Assembly (NCBI GenBank): GCA_021464415.1
Contig: CM038466.1
Location: 25,607,017-25,671,016 of the forward strand
Direction: 5' to 3'
Source of the DNA: Lonicera japonica
Taxonomy: Eukaryota > Streptophyta > Magnoliopsida > Dipsacales > Caprifoliaceae
Length of the DNA: 64,000 nucleotides
Shown: piece after piece, positions 61,218 to 64,000 of the stretch
How the letters are laid out: every line of letters begins with the position of its first letter
Numbering within the stretch: position 1 is the stretch's first letter
The notes under the pieces: model-generated
The model's database searches: none
What the model saw: only the letters and a program-made list of their open reading frames with translations
What the model was told of the DNA's origin: nothing
Program-made: the position numbers and the translations under genes

Positions 61218-62118
61218 CGGGGGCGCCCCTACATGGGGGCAAGAGGGGGCAATCGCTCCACCTTGAATTTCGATTTTTTTAATACTACATCTGGGATATT
61301 TTTTGAAAATATATATATATAGAGAGATTTATGTGTATAAATTTATACTTGAGGGAATCTAAGGGGCAAAACTTTAAGAGTCATTAGAAAATTTTCATTT
61401 TAAATTATCAAACTCACCCACACCCACTACCAGACCTTACACCGTCCCTTTTTCATCTTTTTTTTTCTTCATTTCTCCATTCTCGGTTTCTCTCTCTAGG
61501 GACTCATCTCTTAATATTTGGTGATTTAGGTCTAAATCCATAATTTAAAATATTAGGTGTATTAAATTATCTTTTTGATGAATGGTACATTTGATTACAC
61601 ATTTACACTTTACAAAGTTGCAAAATAATTGAAAATAAGGCTTGTGATTTGGAGAGATATTAATTTATTTATTTTTATTCATGAAATTTATTATTTAGAT
61701 GGTAGATAATAATTTTTTTCTCATAAAATAAAAAAAATTTAAAGAACATCCTATGAAACTACTTATTACTTCTTTTTTTTTTTTGAAATTGTCAAGAAAA
61801 TTAACTATTTGTCGAATTTTCGAATCATTTTATTATTTTAACAACCAGTGGACCAAAACATAATGTTTAATATATTATTGATTAATTACCTAAATAGGAA
61901 GAGAGTTATTTAATTATGTTTTGTATTCTATTGAAAACAATGTTAATGGACATTAAGTATGAAATTCCATAGAATTTTATTATAATTTATAGACGTTAAG
62001 TATTTTAAGACTTTTAATTATATCAAGTGTTATTATTAATGTGATTATGCTTAGAGCTAAATTTTATAATCTTAAATATATTTTTGTATTCTTTAAATTT
62101 CGCCCCCTGACGCCACTG
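61218..62118. mobile_element. Non-autonomous hAT-like element, ~900 bp
   Basis: Left end CGGGGGCGCCCCTACATGGG and, reversed, right end CAGTGGCGTCAGGGGGCG. It is flanked by ATTGTAGT/ATTATAGT (61210-61217 and 62119-62126; 7 of 8 bases match), in line with an 8-bp hAT duplication. CAGTGGCG-type termini are common in plant hAT elements. The interior is A+T rich with no transposase. Confidence 0.65.
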
Positions 62119-62189
62119 ATTATAGTATACCTTCCCCTTAAAATAAATTAATCCAATAGCTCATGTATTACTAAATAGTAAATATTAAA

Positions 62190-62237
62190 CAAATACTACA
62201 CTACACTTGATCTTAGCCGAAAGGCTGAGTAGTGTAT
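62190..62237 (-). pseudogene. U2 snRNA 5' fragment (pseudogene)
   Basis: On the minus strand CCTTTCGGCTAAGATCAAG followed by TGTAGT...AGTATTTG corresponds to the 5' end of plant U2 spliceosomal RNA (CCTTTTGGCTAAGATCAAGTGTAGTATC). It stops after ~48 bases, has a 5-base duplication (GTAGT) in the branch-point-recognition region, and an altered first stem. The remaining ~145 bases of U2 are absent, so it is a truncated copy and cannot function. Confidence 0.85.
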
Positions 62238-62239
62238 GC

Positions 62240-62630
62240 TTTAGCCCAAGCCCATACTTTATAATCGCTGGCAACTTATGTCTTGTTCTGATGTTGGACA
62301 AACTAGAACTCAAACCTCTCTAAGATTATACAACTTAGCACTTCTGCTGATACTTTGTTTCTTCTTCTTTACTAGTATGTTTTGCTGCTTTTACTTTATT
62401 AAATCAAGATTTGGCTGTTTTGATCAATTGAGGATGAAGAGCTCAAAGCAAGTAAAAAAAGGGGAACTTTTGAGAGGAACCAACATGATGAATTACGGAA
62501 AATCTTGAGATATTTTCAGCTAATATCCATGGCTTTGACTTTGCTATGTTAATCACAACCCACAAGACCTCTTAGATGGTGCTTCTTGCAGAATTTGTAG
62601 CATATTCTATCTGTGTCTATGTAAGTGATA

Positions 62631-62662
<32 letters not shown>

Positions 62663-63420
62663 AGAGGTTGGAGAGCAACTTATAAACATTGGATATGACT
62701 AATTTCCCAGAGATTTCTCCTCCAAATTCGCATTCGCTTAGCAAAGTATTTGGCAAGGATCCAATATTTGATGGCAATCATGGGAAGTAGGAAGTTTGTG
62801 GGTAAGAGGGATCAAACTATTTGAGCTCGGTTTGTGATCTGCTTGGTTTAAAAGCTTGTTCGATCTTGGATCGTGACATAAACAAAACCAACTTTCAACA
62901 TAATCCAAAGCTCTTTTGTTTATGAGCTCAGCTTGATAAACTTATAAATAGACCAAGTCTACTGTCTACATAAATAAATAAATAAATAAATAAATAAAGT
63001 TACGCAAGTTCTGCTATAGCTCATAAAGTAGTCCATAATATTTATGAACCTAACCTAAACAACGTAGCATCCATGTCAACTTTTCTTATTGCATCTCTTA
63101 GTTCATGTCATTCCATTTTCGTCATTCCATTTTCTTCCCTCTTTTAAGTTAACAATGCATTAGGGCATCTACTATGCACTTTTTCTATATAAACTGATAC
63201 GACACCAATGAAACAAAAGAAAAGATCAATAAAACATTAAATGTGTACCCTACCAATTCACTTGATTGATAGCACATCAGTTTGTGCAAAACAACTTTGC
63301 ATGAAAAAAATTTATACAAAAATAACAACAAAATTGCACGTATTTATACTCTACTGCAAGGAAGTAAATAAAATCTACCTCAAACTATACCATCTACAAT
63401 CTCATTACAAAAGTGGGAAC
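62240..63420. other. Gene-free region
   Basis: No conserved frame. An (AAAT)n run lies at ~62970-62997 and an AT/AG-rich microsatellite at ~62629-62664. Confidence 0.5.
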
Positions 63421-63425
63421 ACTAA

Positions 63426-63668
63426 GGCTCCATTGGATAACAACATGAAAAATGATAAGTTAAATACTTTATTTGTGTAAGAAGTTGGAAATTAAGTTAA
63501 AGCATGCGATGAGAAGATGTCTTCTATCCTTCACTGAAAAAATTTCTTCCTCAACCCCCTTTTCCTTAGAAAAAGCCACAAAATAAGAAGACATCACACC
63601 ACGTCTTAACTTCTCCCAAAAATCAACTATTTTTATTTTCATTTTTCATATCGTTATCAAATGGAGCA
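63426..63668. mobile_element. Tourist-like MITE (243 bp), sibling of 25697
   Basis: Termini GGCTCCATTGGATAACAACA and, reversed, TGCTCCATTTGATAACGATA are flanked by TAA on both sides (63423-63425 and 63669-63671). It shares internal AAAATTTCTTCCTC with the intron 1 MITE of the PRAF-type gene. Confidence 0.8.
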
Positions 63669-63865
63669 TAAATGTTTTTAATTTCCTTGTTTACATTTCA
63701 ATGACTTCAAATATGATCTGAAAATCCAAAAACATAACTTGTGACACTCCACATCAATACACTCTAACATCTAATCCTACCCCCAATACAAAAATACAAA
63801 ATTACCCCTCAACCACCTCAACCATTCCAATCAAGTAAAGGGTTAAAAAAAAAAAAAGAATTACA

Positions 63866-64000
63866 TCAAGATAGGAACTGCTTGTTGCCTTCAAAGGTTT
63901 GTCCAAAATTCCAGTTTCTGGGGGCAACATTGTAAGACGTAAGTGTTACCCCTATACTGTTGGTAAGCTCAAAAGAGAGGGGCTGGTTTCTCAAATCAGC
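63866..64000 (-). CDS. Alpha-expansin-like C-terminus (partial, cut by window edge)
   Basis: The last 44 codons and stop of a gene running in from the right edge. The encoded [20 protein letters not shown] followed by [17 protein letters not shown] matches the C-terminal end of expansins (family pattern PLSFxxTTSDGxTxxSYNVAPxNWxFGQTFxG), from the carbohydrate-binding-like domain 2. Expansins are secreted wall-loosening proteins acting at acidic pH without hydrolysis. The reading frame is open to the window edge, and the stop TGA is at 63868-63866. The sub-family cannot be fixed from this end. The first domain and signal peptide lie outside the window. Confidence 0.85.
   Translation of the reverse strand, partial: ADLRNQPLSFELTNSIGVTLTSYNVAPRNWNFGQTFEGNKQFLS

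Noticed and set aside
1..64000. Functional tRNA, rRNA, CRISPR array or bacterial-type operon
   Set aside because: None seen. tRNA-like signals all belong to SINEs, and the sequence is plant nuclear DNA.

Overview
This window is nuclear DNA from a flowering plant, probably a eudicot. It is strongly A+T rich, its genes carry many GT-AG introns, and it is full of plant-type mobile elements (Stowaway-like and Tourist-like MITEs, hAT-like elements, Helitrons, tRNA-derived SINEs, solo LTRs, LINE remnants). I see no bacterial, organellar or viral gene blocks and cannot name the species.

Four real genes are supported. (1) A nine-exon gene on the minus strand, 20573-26936, encodes a PH-RCC1-FYVE-BRX (PRAF-type) protein of about 1030 residues. 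(2) An eight-exon gene on the minus strand, 43598-52282, encodes the autophagy protein ATG5, 361 residues. (3) An intronless plus-strand gene, 56593-57711, encodes a membrane-anchored SGNH/PC-esterase-like protein of 372 residues. (4) The last 44 codons of an alpha-expansin-like gene lie on the minus strand at 63866-64000 and are cut by the window edge. I rebuilt all exon joins by eye from splice signals and reading phase. They agree in phase throughout, but no transcript has been checked.

Layout: 1-1.4 kb is an inverted-repeat element with a MITE nested in it. From 1.4 to 7.4 kb there is A+T-rich DNA without a recognisable gene. From about 7.4 to 14.9 kb lies a decayed tandem copy of the PRAF-type gene and its 3' flank, broken by a retroelement-like block and a 730-bp hAT-like element. 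From 14.9 to 17.0 kb a solo LTR is nested in a Stowaway-like MITE. From 17.2 to 18.8 kb there are foldback elements. From 19.35 to 27.2 kb is the intact PRAF-type gene. From 27.3 to 43.5 kb there is a gene desert with SINEs, a Helitron (34126-35525), a second solo LTR and MITEs. ATG5 follows, with a repeated MITE-like family in its introns and a Helitron (52663-54497) just upstream. The SGNH-like gene comes next, then LINE and RNase H remnants, a second hAT-like element, a U2 snRNA fragment, another Tourist-like MITE and the expansin end.

The genes do not form a pathway or cluster. The most informative structure is the pair of PRAF loci. Because the pseudogene keeps empty sites where the intact locus has a SINE and a Tourist-like MITE, the order of duplication, insertion and decay can be read directly. 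I found no convincing new biological system.
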